Assembly (NCBI GenBank): GCA_030407315.1
Contig: JALQPE010001027.1
Location: 1 to 64,000, forward strand
Source: Asparagopsis taxiformis
Taxonomy: Eukaryota > Rhodophyta > Florideophyceae > Bonnemaisoniales > Bonnemaisoniaceae
Length of the DNA: 64,000 nucleotides
Direction: 5' to 3'
Below are positions 45,664 through 54,522 of the stretch, piece by piece. Within the stretch, counting starts at the first letter, position 1. Every line of letters begins with the position of its first letter. The notes below the pieces were generated by a model. The model did no database searches, was not told the DNA's origin, and saw only the letters and a list, made by a program, of their open reading frames with translations. A program made the position numbers and the translations under genes.

Positions 45664-48591
45664 GTCGCCGCGCGCTGTGAGTGGATTCAGACGAAGGAGT
45701 TGTACCTTGGCAGTGAATTGTGCAGGCTTGAGAGCCTTAGTTAATAGGTCTGCTGGGTTTTGCGCAGAAGGGATATGTGTAGGGAGTATAAACTTTTGTT
45801 TGACCTGTTCTCGTAGCCAATGGAATTTGACGTCAATGTGACGTGAGGTTGGTGTGGGGTATTTGGCTTTAGCAGTACTGATGGCAGCTGCGTTGTCCAT
45901 ATAGAGAGGAATTGGGTCTGTTTGCGCGTGTCCCAGTTCTGTGAGAAAGTTAGAAATCGATTTGAGTAGTAAGGTTGTTTGGAAAGCAGCGATATATTCA
46001 GCTGCGTGTGTAGAGGTGACAACGTTGCGTTGTCGGCGAGACTGCCATGATATGGGTGCACTGTTGTAAAATATGATGGATCCAGAGGTAGAGCGGCGCG
46101 TATCAGGGCAAGCAGCAAAGTCGGAATCCGAATAAGCTTGTAAGCCGGTGGAGAATCCGCGAGGGTATAGAATTCCTTTGGATGAGGAGGTTTTGAGATG
46201 GCGTAAAATACGGATGGCGGCCTTCCAATGGTGTTGTGTCGGAGCATGTGAGTAACGGCCGAGGAAGCCTACAATGTAGGATAAGTCGGGGCGGGTGGAA
46301 TCACATAGGTATCGAAGGGATCCTATAAGGCTTTTGTATTCATAAGTGGATGTGTCCAGTGGTTTGCTTTCACTGTTTAAGTCGGCAACGATTTCTGAAG
46401 CGATGGGAGATGGGAAGGGTTTGGCATCAGTTTGTCCAAAGCGATCGATGAGATTTTGGATGTATCCAGGCTGTGAAATCTTGATGCCTTCTTTTGAGTG
46501 TTCTACTTTCCAGCCAAGTATGTTTGTTACTTGTCCGAGATCTTTGAGAGTATATTTCTGTTGAAGTCTTGTTTTAACCTTATTGACAAGGGGAATATGG
46601 TTAGAGACCACGAGGAAGTCATCCACCGTGATGACGAGTAAGACGAAGTGGGATGGGTTAATTTGGTGACGGAGAAGAAAAGAGCAGGTGTCAGATGTAA
46701 GGCGGGAGAAGTCGGAGACGTTGAGAAAGTCTGCCAGGCCTTCAGTGAATATCTTACAAGCCTGGCGACTGCCATACATGTTTCCAGTCAGTTTGGCTAC
46801 ATGATTTGGATATTTTAAAGTGCCATCGAAACGGCGCGGTTGGTGGAGGAAGATGTGTCGATCTTCTGTAAACAGCTCATGTAAGAATGCGGCTTCAAGG
46901 TCCCAGTGAAAGGTGTGCCAATTATGAGCAGCCGCAAGTGCTAGGGCCGTTCGTATCGCTTCGCGGCTGGCAACTGGACTAGATAAATCATCCGGATCGT
47001 AGTGTAGGCCGGAAATTTGGCGGTCACCTCGTATAGTACAGCGAACTTTGCGGGTAGTGGGTGAACCATCACTGTCAGTTTTGAGTTTTATGACAGTTTG
47101 AACCGGGAGGAGCTTCGTATTGGGTGGGACATCGGTCTTGGGTATGTACGTCAGTACACCACGCTCTTCCAAATTGTCGAGTTCTGCGTTCCATGCAATT
47201 TCCCATTCCCTGGCGTCTGGAGCGGATCGAGCTTGCTTTACGTTTTTGGGCTCCGTAAAGGTTAACGACGGTGTTTTGGCAGTTAGTGTCATCGATGAGG
47301 GAGATGTGGTACAAATGGGATCATGCAGGGGGTCGTAAATGGTGAAATCTCGTGTGCGGCATCGTGATATCTTGTGTGAGTTGCGATCGTAAACAAAGTA
47401 GTGGTTGTAGTCGCATCGTCCAATGTATGTGACGAGTTTGGAACGGGACTGCAGTTTGTTATGTGGGGATGGGTCATGGATGTAGCCGTCGGTACCGAAT
47501 GGGAGGAGTGAGTCGACTTGTGGGTGAATATTGTGCCAAAGGGCAGCTGGGAGCTGGCCATGTGCTGCATGCGGGGTGTGGTTGTACGTGTCAGCTGCGG
47601 CAATGGCAGCGTAGTCCCACAGTTCTAATGGTAAATTGGCGGATAGGAGTGTGGTACGGGTTGTGTTCATGATTGTACGATTCACTCGCTCGGCAAGAGA
47701 ATTTTCTTGCGGGGTGTGAGGTATGGTAGGGTGAAGGTGGATGTTGTGTTGTTTGTAAAAGGATGTGAGGGAATGTGTGTGGTATTCTTTGGCATTGTCT
47801 GAGGTGAGCTGTGTGATGCGGTGTGGGGTATGAGTGAGTGTGTCAGTGATGTGTTGAGATAGGGTGGAGCCTACGTCCGCTTTTGATTTGATGGGTATCA
47901 GAGTGAGGAATCTGCTGCCTTCGTCAAGGAAGGTAATGAAGAAACGATTGCGGGAAAAGGAATTATGAGGCATGGGACCGCAGACATCGGTGTGTAGGTG
48001 AGAACCGATAGGGGCAAGGCGTACTTTGCGGCGGAATGGAGCTGCGTGCATTTTTCCTTGTGCACAGCCAGAGCAGATGAAATCACGAGGGGGTGTGCGG
48101 AGCAGTGTTGAAGGCATGTTGGAAACAAGGCCATTCTTAGCCATGTAGTGAATCTTGTTTGGATGAATGTGGTTCAGTTTAAGATGCCACTTGTGGTAGT
48201 CTCTGATAGTGGACGGTAGATCCGCCTTGAGTCTTGGGTGCGTTCGTGGAGGGATACGAGGTTTTTGAGATTGGGGCTTCTTGGAAATGACCTTTTTGAG
48301 AAATGTAATAGGTTGAGAACGTTTCTGTGAGCGCGATTTGCGAAGGCGCTTGGGAATTATATTTGGCGTTTGAGCTGGTGGCTTGTTTGTAGAGGATAGT
48401 TTGATTTGTTTTGATTTTCGTATGGTAGGGAGTGCTCGTGCGCCATTGGCAAGCGTTTTTTGCCTGTTGTTCCTTCTTAAGCGGCGTAATTGCGACTTGT
48501 GTGGGTTAGGATATCGTAGACGATAGAGTCCTTCGCGCGTCTTGGAAGCAGTGGCTACGATTTGGTCGCTGGGTGGGGAGGAGATGGTGTT
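45661..48591 (-). CDS. Copia-2 Pol (integrase, RT, RNase H)
   Basis: The reading frame is open from 48591, overlapping the end of gag in the -1 frame, to the TGA at 45661. The first ATG (48144) is internal, so the start is probably by frameshift from gag. Order: a post-protease segment (TREGLYRLRYP), pre-integrase region (YHKWHLKLNHIHP, CSGCAQGK), integrase core (HTDVCGP, SDNAKEYH, ENSLAERVNR), RT, and RNase H (SDSDFAACPDTRRSTSG, YMDNAAAIS, HIDVKFHWLREQV). The RT active-site motif reads ITVDDF (46618-46632), with Thr in place of the usual Tyr or Phe. The stop codon lies within the LTR edge. Confidence 0.9.
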   Translation of the reverse strand, partial: NTISSPPSDQIVATASKTREGLYRLRYPNPHKSQLRRLRRNNRQKTLANGARALPTIRKSKQIKLSSTNKPPAQTPNIIPKRLRKSRSQKRSQPITFLKKVISKKPQSQKPRIPPRTHPRLKADLPSTIRDYHKWHLKLNHIHPNKIHYMAKNGLVSNMPSTLLRTPPRDFICSGCAQGKMHAAPFRRKVRLAPIGSHLHTDVCGPMPHNSFSRNRFFITFLDEGSRFLTLIPIKSKADVGSTLSQHITDTLTHTPHRITQLTSDNAKEYHTHSLTSFYKQHNIHLHPTIPHTPQENSLAERVNRTIMNTTRTTLLSANLPLELWDYAAIAAADTYNHTPHAAHGQLPAALWHNIHPQVDSLLPFGTDGYIHDPSPHNKLQSRSKLVTYIGRCDYNHYFVYDRNSHKISRCRTRDFTIYDPLHDPICTTSPSSMTLTAKTPSLTFTEPKNVKQARSAPDAREWEIAWNAELDNLEERGVLTYIPKTDVPPNTKLLPVQTVIKLKTDSDGSPTTRKVRCTIRGDRQISGLHYDPDDLSSPVASREAIRTALALAAAHNWHTFHWDLEAAFLHELFTEDRHIFLHQPRRFDGTLKYPNHVAKLTGNMYGSRQACKIFTEGLADFLNVSDFSRLTSDTCSFLLRHQINPSHFVLLVITVDDFLVVSNHIPLVNKVKTRLQQKYTLKDLGQVTNILGWKVEHSKEGIKISQPGYIQNLIDRFGQTDAKPFPSPIASEIVADLNSESKPLDTSTYEYKSLIGSLRYLCDSTRPDLSYIVGFLGRYSHAPTQHHWKAAIRILRHLKTSSSKGILYPRGFSTGLQAYSDSDFAACPDTRRSTSGSIIFYNSAPISWQSRRQRNVVTSTHAAEYIAAFQTTLLLKSISNFLTELGHAQTDPIPLYMDNAAAISTAKAKYPTPTSRHIDVKFHWLREQVKQKFILPTHIPSAQNPADLLTKALKPAQFTAKVQLLRLNPLTARGD

Positions 48592-49877
48592 TTAATGAAA
48601 GCTGTTTTCCGTTGGAATATGACGTCGTGTGTTTTGGCTATTTGGCCCACGGATAGCAGATTATGCTGCAGTGAGGGAGCCACGACGACGTCGTGTGCCG
48701 GGAGGGGAGTGTGTTGTAGCGCAGGAATTGACGCTCGTCCACCATGTGTTACTTGTGCACGTCTGCCATCTGCGCATATTGTGGAAGACAGTTTCACGGG
48801 GATGTCTGTGGAGGGAGAAGTGAGGTGAGTACGATTTGCTCCGGAATCGAGAATGTAAGTTGTATGTTGACTGGAACTTACGTCATCGGAGTCAGAGTGT
48901 GGAGCAGGAGAATCATATCCTTCGGAGGGGTCAATAGCTTGGTGACCAATGTTTTGCGGCGGCGTGCGGCGGAATTGTTTGTGGTCGGAAGTATGCGGAA
49001 GACGTTCAAGCCGCTTGCGCATTTTGCAGTGGGAAGTATCATGGGAGCTCGTACCATGCATGGTGCACCATCTGCCAGAGTGGCCATGTGGCCTTGGTAT
49101 GTGGTTTTCGGGGTGAAAGGGATGAGGTTTGGGTGTGCGGCGAGTATAGCTGCGGCGTTGGTAGTATCGTTGAGGATTTCGGATGAAGGGAGGAGGAGTA
49201 GAATGGTTGGTGGGTTGGTTGGAGATAGAAGAGCATGAGCGGAGGTCATCGTGTTTGAGCATCATGGCAGTGATGTGATGAAGAGAGGGTGGTCGGTCAG
49301 GATTCAAATCCATGTGTGCTGACACGGTTTGTAGGAATGTTGTCCATTCGGAATGACCTTCTAAGGCTTCCAGCATGAAACGAATGGTGGTTTGCTCGTT
49401 GGAAATTTCGGGGTAGTTGGATCTGATCATGACTGTCCGAAGTTCAAGGTGCTGATTGATGAAATTAGAAATGGGGGTAGAATGTGACCAATGTATGGAA
49501 CGAGCTTTTCGGCGTAGGTTCTCAGGGGATTTTTCCGGACTCACGGTGGTCATTCGGTGATGAATTTTGTTGTATAAAACACTAATAGGTCCGTGGAGTT
49601 CCGAGTCGGTGTAGTGTTTCATGATGTCTTGAGATAAAGTGGATAGTACAAGCAATTGGGCTTGTGTGTGTTTGGTGAAGTGCTCGGTCGCCATAATAGG
49701 GTCAGACGGAACAGGTATGTTGTTGGTCAAGTGGTCGTAGACACCTTGGGCTCGAGCAAAATGTTCCACCGTTATTTTCCATGGAATGTAATTCCCATTG
49801 TTGAGTTCTGGTATTTCCAATTGGTGCTGGATCTGTGGAGTAGGCGGAACGGGGGTGGAATGTTCATGGTCAGCCAT
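48555..49877 (-). CDS. Copia-2 Gag-protease
   Basis: 440 aa from ATG 49877 (MADHEHSTP, purine at -3). The Gag core includes NNGNYIPWKITVEHF and a long helical region. A zinc-knuckle variant with spacing C-x2-H-x4-H-x4-C (WCTMHGTSSHDTSHC) replaces the usual CCHC; copia-3 has the same form. The aspartic protease motif ILDSGANRTHL follows. The ORF stops at TAG 48557-48555, shortly after the protease (HNLLSVGQ ... FIKTPSP), while pol continues in the -1 frame. Capsid assembly and polyprotein cleavage are the expected roles. Confidence 0.88.
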   Translation of the reverse strand: MADHEHSTPVPPTPQIQHQLEIPELNNGNYIPWKITVEHFARAQGVYDHLTNNIPVPSDPIMATEHFTKHTQAQLLVLSTLSQDIMKHYTDSELHGPISVLYNKIHHRMTTVSPEKSPENLRRKARSIHWSHSTPISNFINQHLELRTVMIRSNYPEISNEQTTIRFMLEALEGHSEWTTFLQTVSAHMDLNPDRPPSLHHITAMMLKHDDLRSCSSISNQPTNHSTPPPFIRNPQRYYQRRSYTRRTPKPHPFHPENHIPRPHGHSGRWCTMHGTSSHDTSHCKMRKRLERLPHTSDHKQFRRTPPQNIGHQAIDPSEGYDSPAPHSDSDDVSSSQHTTYILDSGANRTHLTSPSTDIPVKLSSTICADGRRAQVTHGGRASIPALQHTPLPAHDVVVAPSLQHNLLSVGQIAKTHDVIFQRKTAFIKTPSPPHPATKS

Positions 49878-49996
49878 GTTGTGAAGTTTGAGTGTTTCTG
49901 GAATAGAAGTAGAAAGTCAACAGAAATTGGGGAAAGGTCGCCGGAAAAATGAGGTAGTGGATGAGTAAGTGTGTGTGGGAACACGTCGAAAATATA

Positions 49997-50181
49997 GCCG
50001 TAAAAGAGGCGTGATATTGAGAGGTGAGGGTCGCCGTGGACAGAGGCGAGATTGTGAAATGTAGATATCGCCGTAAAAGAGGCGTGTGATCAGTTACTGC
50101 CGTAAAAGAGGCGTGATAACGGGCTGGGAGTGTCGCCGTAAGAGAGGCGTGGAGCTAGATGGTGCCGTAAGAGAGGCACGG
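49997..50181 (-). repeat. Six short hairpin-like repeats in the copia-2 leader
   Basis: A unit close to GCCGTAAAAGAGGCGTG occurs at 49997, 50033, 50070, 50099, 50135 and 50164, with diverged spacers. Each can pair CGCC with GGCG around an A-rich loop. The block lies between the PBS and gag, where packaging or dimerisation signals are found in retroelements; its function here is unknown. Confidence 0.8.
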
Positions 50182-50248
50182 GTAGTGTGCAGCCGTGAGA
50201 TCGGTGATTAGGAAGAATGGGCGGGTGGAGGGAAGCAGATTGTAGCGT

Positions 50249-50262
50249 CTGGGCTCATAACC
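50249..50262 (-). other. Copia-2 PBS (internal tRNA-Met type)
   Basis: The minus strand reads GGTTATGAGCCCAG flush with the LTR, one base different from the copia-1 PBS and complementary to a tRNA-Met anticodon arm. Confidence 0.8.
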
Positions 50263-50374
50263 TGTGAAACAAACGTGGTTGCTTGACCGTTTATTCCTCC
50301 CCGAGATCGTCGGCGGAGGTTTATCTATGTGTTGTGATGACTGTAAGTACTGTAAATGTGTAAGTTATTCGTCA
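50263..50374 (-). repeat. Copia-2 5' LTR (112 bp)
   Basis: TGTGAAAC to CGTCA on the plus strand, a very short LTR. It is bounded by TSD TTGTT on the right and the PBS on the left. Confidence 0.88.
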
Positions 50375-50384
50375 TTGTTGTCAT

Positions 50385-50511
50385 TGTCGGATGATCATAC
50401 TAATCATACATACAATTACAGTAGGCACATACACTGGTATTTAAACCGGCACTGGACAACAGCGCCGTCGGAGTAAATGGTATCAAGGAGTAACCCTTCT
50501 CATTTACATCA
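50385..50511 (+). repeat. Copia-3 5' LTR (127 bp)
   Basis: The start is set by the TG after the interrupted NLR flank and the end by TCA directly before the PBS. There is no second LTR to compare, so the boundaries rest on these two junctions. Confidence 0.7.
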
Positions 50512-50525
50512 GGTTATGGTACCAG
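50512..50525 (+). other. Copia-3 PBS
   Basis: GGTTATGGTACCAG, flush with the LTR. It matches the copia-1 PBS at 12 of 14 positions. The overlapping TGGTACCAGA also resembles the plant-type PBS for the 3' end of initiator tRNA-Met (TGGTATCAGA), so the primer mode is ambiguous for this element. Confidence 0.6.
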
Positions 50526-50783
50526 ACCTCACTGCGCAAATTTTTCTCCTCCCACCCACCACCTGCAAATCAATGATCGCGGCGACTCGAAGGAACTAAC
50601 TCCGCCGCAATGGAAAAATAATTCAAGATTAACACCAAGCTACTCACCGAACGTGCCGTACGTTGCCACAATTACGCACGCACGAGATCGCGACAATTGG
50701 CTGCTGAACAAGAACTCAAACAACTACCAGAAGATCTTTACGCACAAGTACTAATCGAACAACACGACGAGAGTCACATCCCC

Positions 50784-52281
50784 ATGTCCGACCAAGAACC
50801 ATCTCCCACTCTCCCCTCCCCGACAGCACATCCGACACCTTCCCCACTACCTCCCCGCTTTGACATCCCACCTCTCTGCCAATAATATCCTACAATGGAC
50901 CAGCACTATCGAATATCATGCCACCCTTTATGATCTCACCCCTTACCTACAAGACCCGCCTCCACTTACCCCAACTAACCCCACAGATTACAAGATCCAC
51001 CGACAAAAGACAGCCTTAGCCAGGCTACTCGTCCTACCCAACATATCCCCTGAAATACTCCGTGGCTTAAGCCCCTCTCTTCTCGAAAGTCCGACAGCAG
51101 TTCTCTACCAACACCTCAAGACGAAACTCAGTGCTGTAAGCCCTCAACACTCGGAAGCAAATCTACGCCGCCGAGCCTACCAACTGGTATATATCCCGGG
51201 CACCCCAATACAAGAATACATCACGCAGCATACCGAACTTCGAGAGCTTATGCTACAAACATCTTTCCCACATATAGAAGATGAACAAACAACTGTACAA
51301 TTTGTCTTAAATGGACTTTACAATGTTCCAGAGTTTGCATCCCTGTTACGAGAACTGGCAAATTTCCATCACTTTCACTGCGGCCAGAGACCACCGCTGG
51401 ACCTAGTGTTCACAATGTTAATAGAACACGAAAACGCAACGGCTGTCACTTCGCGTCAACCCCCTCCACAACTGGCACTCACTTACCCAAACCACAATCT
51501 GTACGCCCCACAGACTCCTACGTACTCAATGGAACCACTGCCCAGGCGTCACACATACCATTCCCATCACCCAGCACCCTCATCGCCAACGAAAGCACGA
51601 CACTACAAGCGCTATACGCTGAGCAAACACAGGCCGCCACCAATGGGGTACAAAGGCAAGTGGTGCACACTACATGGTAGTAAGACACACAACACGAACG
51701 AATGCTTCACGAGACAACACCTCCTTACACAAAACCGTGCCACAACACAACCCATACAATCCAATTACTCTCTAGACTCGTCGTTCACACTTCCCTCCAC
51801 CCCTCTCGATCCCTCCCCCATCCACCCCCTCATCAACCCACATCACACTACCTCTACTCCCCAACATCAAACCACGTCATACCACCAATTCCCTAGCCGA
51901 CCTCCCTCAGTAGATGAACTTCCTCCACATCGCACTTCTTCACCTCCAATACACCCCGAAATAAACAATGGCTCTGATCTCTATCTGCTCGACTCCGGCG
52001 CGACGCCAACTCACGCCAAACAACGCCACAACACCATGATACCGTCGCCCTCTGCATCTATCACTGCAGCTGGCATACCGGCAGACATCACACACCAAGG
52101 ACCAATACAACTCCCCATTTCACAACACACTGCACTTTACATACCACATGCAGTCAACATGCCGTCTGCACAACACAACCTGTTGTCGGTCGGTCAACTC
52201 ACTACTTCGTATGATGTTCTCTTTCAAAGAGGAGCAGCATACATCACAAAAAGCAGCCGCAACCCCCTCAATCGCAGATAA
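50784..52281 (+). pseudogene. Copia-3 Gag-protease, frameshifted near its start
   Basis: ATG 50784 opens a short frame (MSDQEPSPT ... FDIPPL) that must shift near 50870 into the long frame ending at TAA 52281. The long frame has no ATG near its 5' end. Domains: Gag helices, the zinc-knuckle variant WCTLHGSKTHNTNEC and a protease-like LLDSGATPTHA. It ends with HNLLSVGQL and a stop at the same relative place as copia-2 gag. The -1 frame continues beyond it with IIAVAPCHNNLYYLP, matching the copia-2 pol start. Confidence 0.75.
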
Positions 52282-54522
52282 TCGCTGTTGCCCCCTGCCA
52301 CAACAATCTATACTATCTCCCCATAGCCCCTCACAAAACAACTCGCATACCACAGCCTCCACCACAATGCAACGGAGCTCGCTCACACCGGATGCCACCA
52401 ACAAAAGTCACAAAGACACAGACAAAACATGGCACACCTACGACACCAAAAGCTCCACCCCAAGCATACAACCCGCAAATTACCAAACCACAACCGTTCC
52501 GCTTATCTGTCTCAAAAAAATCAAAAACCTCCATACCACAAAATCCTTCCCCTTCTACACCAAAAAAATACCAAACCAAAGCGGGTAACATTTTCCAACC
52601 CACTCATACAGGCCGATTCACCACAACCACATACACCCAGAACTCAAGAACAAAACACGCCAACCTCCAGCAACCCACCAACGAAGAAGCCGACTCCATC
52701 TACACACCAACAAACCGATACCAATACGAATAATAACTCACACCACAAAACAAACACAAATTTAAGTCCAAGAACACCCCTTATCCCTCCTTTCCCACCC
52801 ATCAAACAACACGGAATCGATTCAAATACACATTCTAGCAAGCGGGTATCAGTCAAAACACCGAGTCGGCCACCAGCCACAATTCCAATGACGGAATTGA
52901 CACGTGCATATCATGAATGGCATTTGCGATTGGGACTCTTACACCCATCTCGCATACAGCAACATGCAATTAAAGGCCTAGTACGAGGCTTACCCCGCAT
53001 CCTCAAGAACTCACCGCCGATTATTACCTGTACGGGCTGCGCGCTAGGAAAACAATATTCTGCTCCATTTCATTCATCACCACGAACAGCCACATTAGGT
53101 TCACACCTACACACAGATGTCTGTGGTCCATTCAAAACTCCATCCATACATCATAACCGGTACTTTGCTACATTCATGGACGAAAAAAGCCGCTACCTCC
53201 ATGTACACGTGTCTACCAACAAGAATACCGCAGCCGCGCACATTCAACATCACATATCCCGAATACACACGTTAACACCGGTTCGCATCACGGACATAAC
53301 AATGGACAACGCCAAAGAGTATCACACAAACTCACTGCAACAATTTTACAAAAAAGAACACATCACGGTGCATCCCACCATTCCCCATACCCCACAAGAG
53401 AACGCGCTAGCTGAGAGGATTAATAGGTCGCTACTGGACACCGTCCGATCCCTATTGCTCTCTTCTGGACTTCCAGAAACATTATGGGACTATGCTCTAC
53501 ATGCAGCAGTAGACTATCACAACCATTCACCGCACAGCGCCCACAACAAGACCCCGCTTACAATCTGGAACAGCACAATACCTGACGTCACAACGCTGCT
53601 CAAGTTCGGCCAACTAGGCCACATACATAATCGCCACACAAGTCACAAACTACAACCTCAAGCAGCTCTTGTCCACTATATCGGAAGATTGGACGCTACA
53701 CACTATCACACGTACGACCCCCAAACAAACAGTATCGGGAGATGTCGTATCAAGGATTTCAAAACCTATGACCCCAACACTGACCCAGTTGTCACTTGCA
53801 ACACAGCAAACTACGAAAAACAGGGTAACAATACTATTTCCGATCACAATCCATTCAGCTCTCCAAAAACACTTTCAGACGCTCGTAAAGCACCCGACGC
53901 CGCCGAATGGGAAGTCTCATGGAACCACGAACATGACTCCCTCGAAAAGAGAGGCACAATCACGTACATACCGTCAACACAAGTTCCCCCCGACACTAAG
54001 CTGCTACCAGTAAAAATGGTACTTAAAACGAAGACTGATTCAAACGGTAACCCCATAACAAGAAAGACAAGATGTAACTTACGCGGAGACCTTCAACGTC
54101 CACACGAGCATTATGATCCAGACAGCATTGCCTCTCCCGTCGCCGACCGAGACGCTATACGTACTGCACTAGCCATAGCAGCGGCCCATAACTATGAAGC
54201 TCATCACTGGGATATTGAATCTGCATTCCTGCATGAAGCTTTTGGCGAAGGCACACCCCTTTACATACACCAACCTCAAAGGTTTGATGGCTCATACAAG
54301 TATCCCGGCTATGTCGGTAAAATTACAGGCAACATCTATGGTGCCAAACAAGCATGCAACACATTCACACGTGGCCTATCCAAGTACCTGGAGCTACATA
54401 ACTTCACTCGGTTAGCCAGCGAAAGTTGCACTTTTCTGCTCCGATCCACACTAGACAGCACCAAATTTGTATTCTTCGTCATCACCATTGATGACTTTCT
54501 GGTTGTGTCAAACTGCCTGTAG
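52282..54522 (+). pseudogene. Copia-3 Pol fragment (integrase and part of RT)
   Basis: From 52240 to about 52733 the -1 frame relative to gag is open over a Thr/Lys/Pro-rich linker. The frame then changes, and the long frame 52429-54522 carries the pre-integrase region (YHEWHLRLGLLHP, CTGCALGK), integrase core (HTDVCGP, MDNAKEYH, ENALAERINR) and RT up to VITIDDFLVVSN (TIDD at 54484-54495). Coding similarity ends right after this motif and a chance stop follows, so RT is cut in half and RNase H is missing. The element cannot be autonomous. Confidence 0.88.

Larger units (their letters stand above)
45507..50374 (-). mobile_element. Copia-2: Ty1/copia element in the NLR-4 5' flank
   Basis: The element lies on the minus strand between the 5-bp target duplication TTGTT (45502-45506 and 50375-50379). 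The uninserted site survives upstream of NLR-2 at 20742-20746, which proves the boundaries. The right LTR is 112 bp. The left LTR has the same 109 bp followed by a 45-bp insertion before the final TCA. A tRNA-Met-type PBS, a Gag-protease ORF and an integrase-RT-RNase H ORF lie between. Where the LTRs can be aligned they are identical, so the insertion is recent. Confidence 0.93.
50385..54520 (+). mobile_element. Copia-3: truncated, degenerate Ty1/copia element
   Basis: A plus-strand element beginning TGTCGGATG right after TTGTTGTCAT, the continuation of the NLR flank. It has a 127-bp LTR, a PBS, a gag region and a pol region that stops inside RT where gypsy-side sequence begins. There is no 3' LTR or RNase H. 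Several frame changes separate the domains. It is related to copia-2 (shared zinc-knuckle variant, -1 pol frame and TxDD motif) but well diverged. Confidence 0.9.

Noticed and set aside
48555..48600. Canonical slippery heptamer for the copia-2 and copia-3 gag-pol shift
   Set aside because: I looked for X XXY YYZ in gag phase in both overlaps and found none, unlike in the gypsy element.
49997..50181. Regularly spaced short repeats, CRISPR-like at first sight
   Set aside because: The units are only about 17 bp, spacers vary in length and the block lies between PBS and gag of a eukaryotic retrotransposon with no cas genes.
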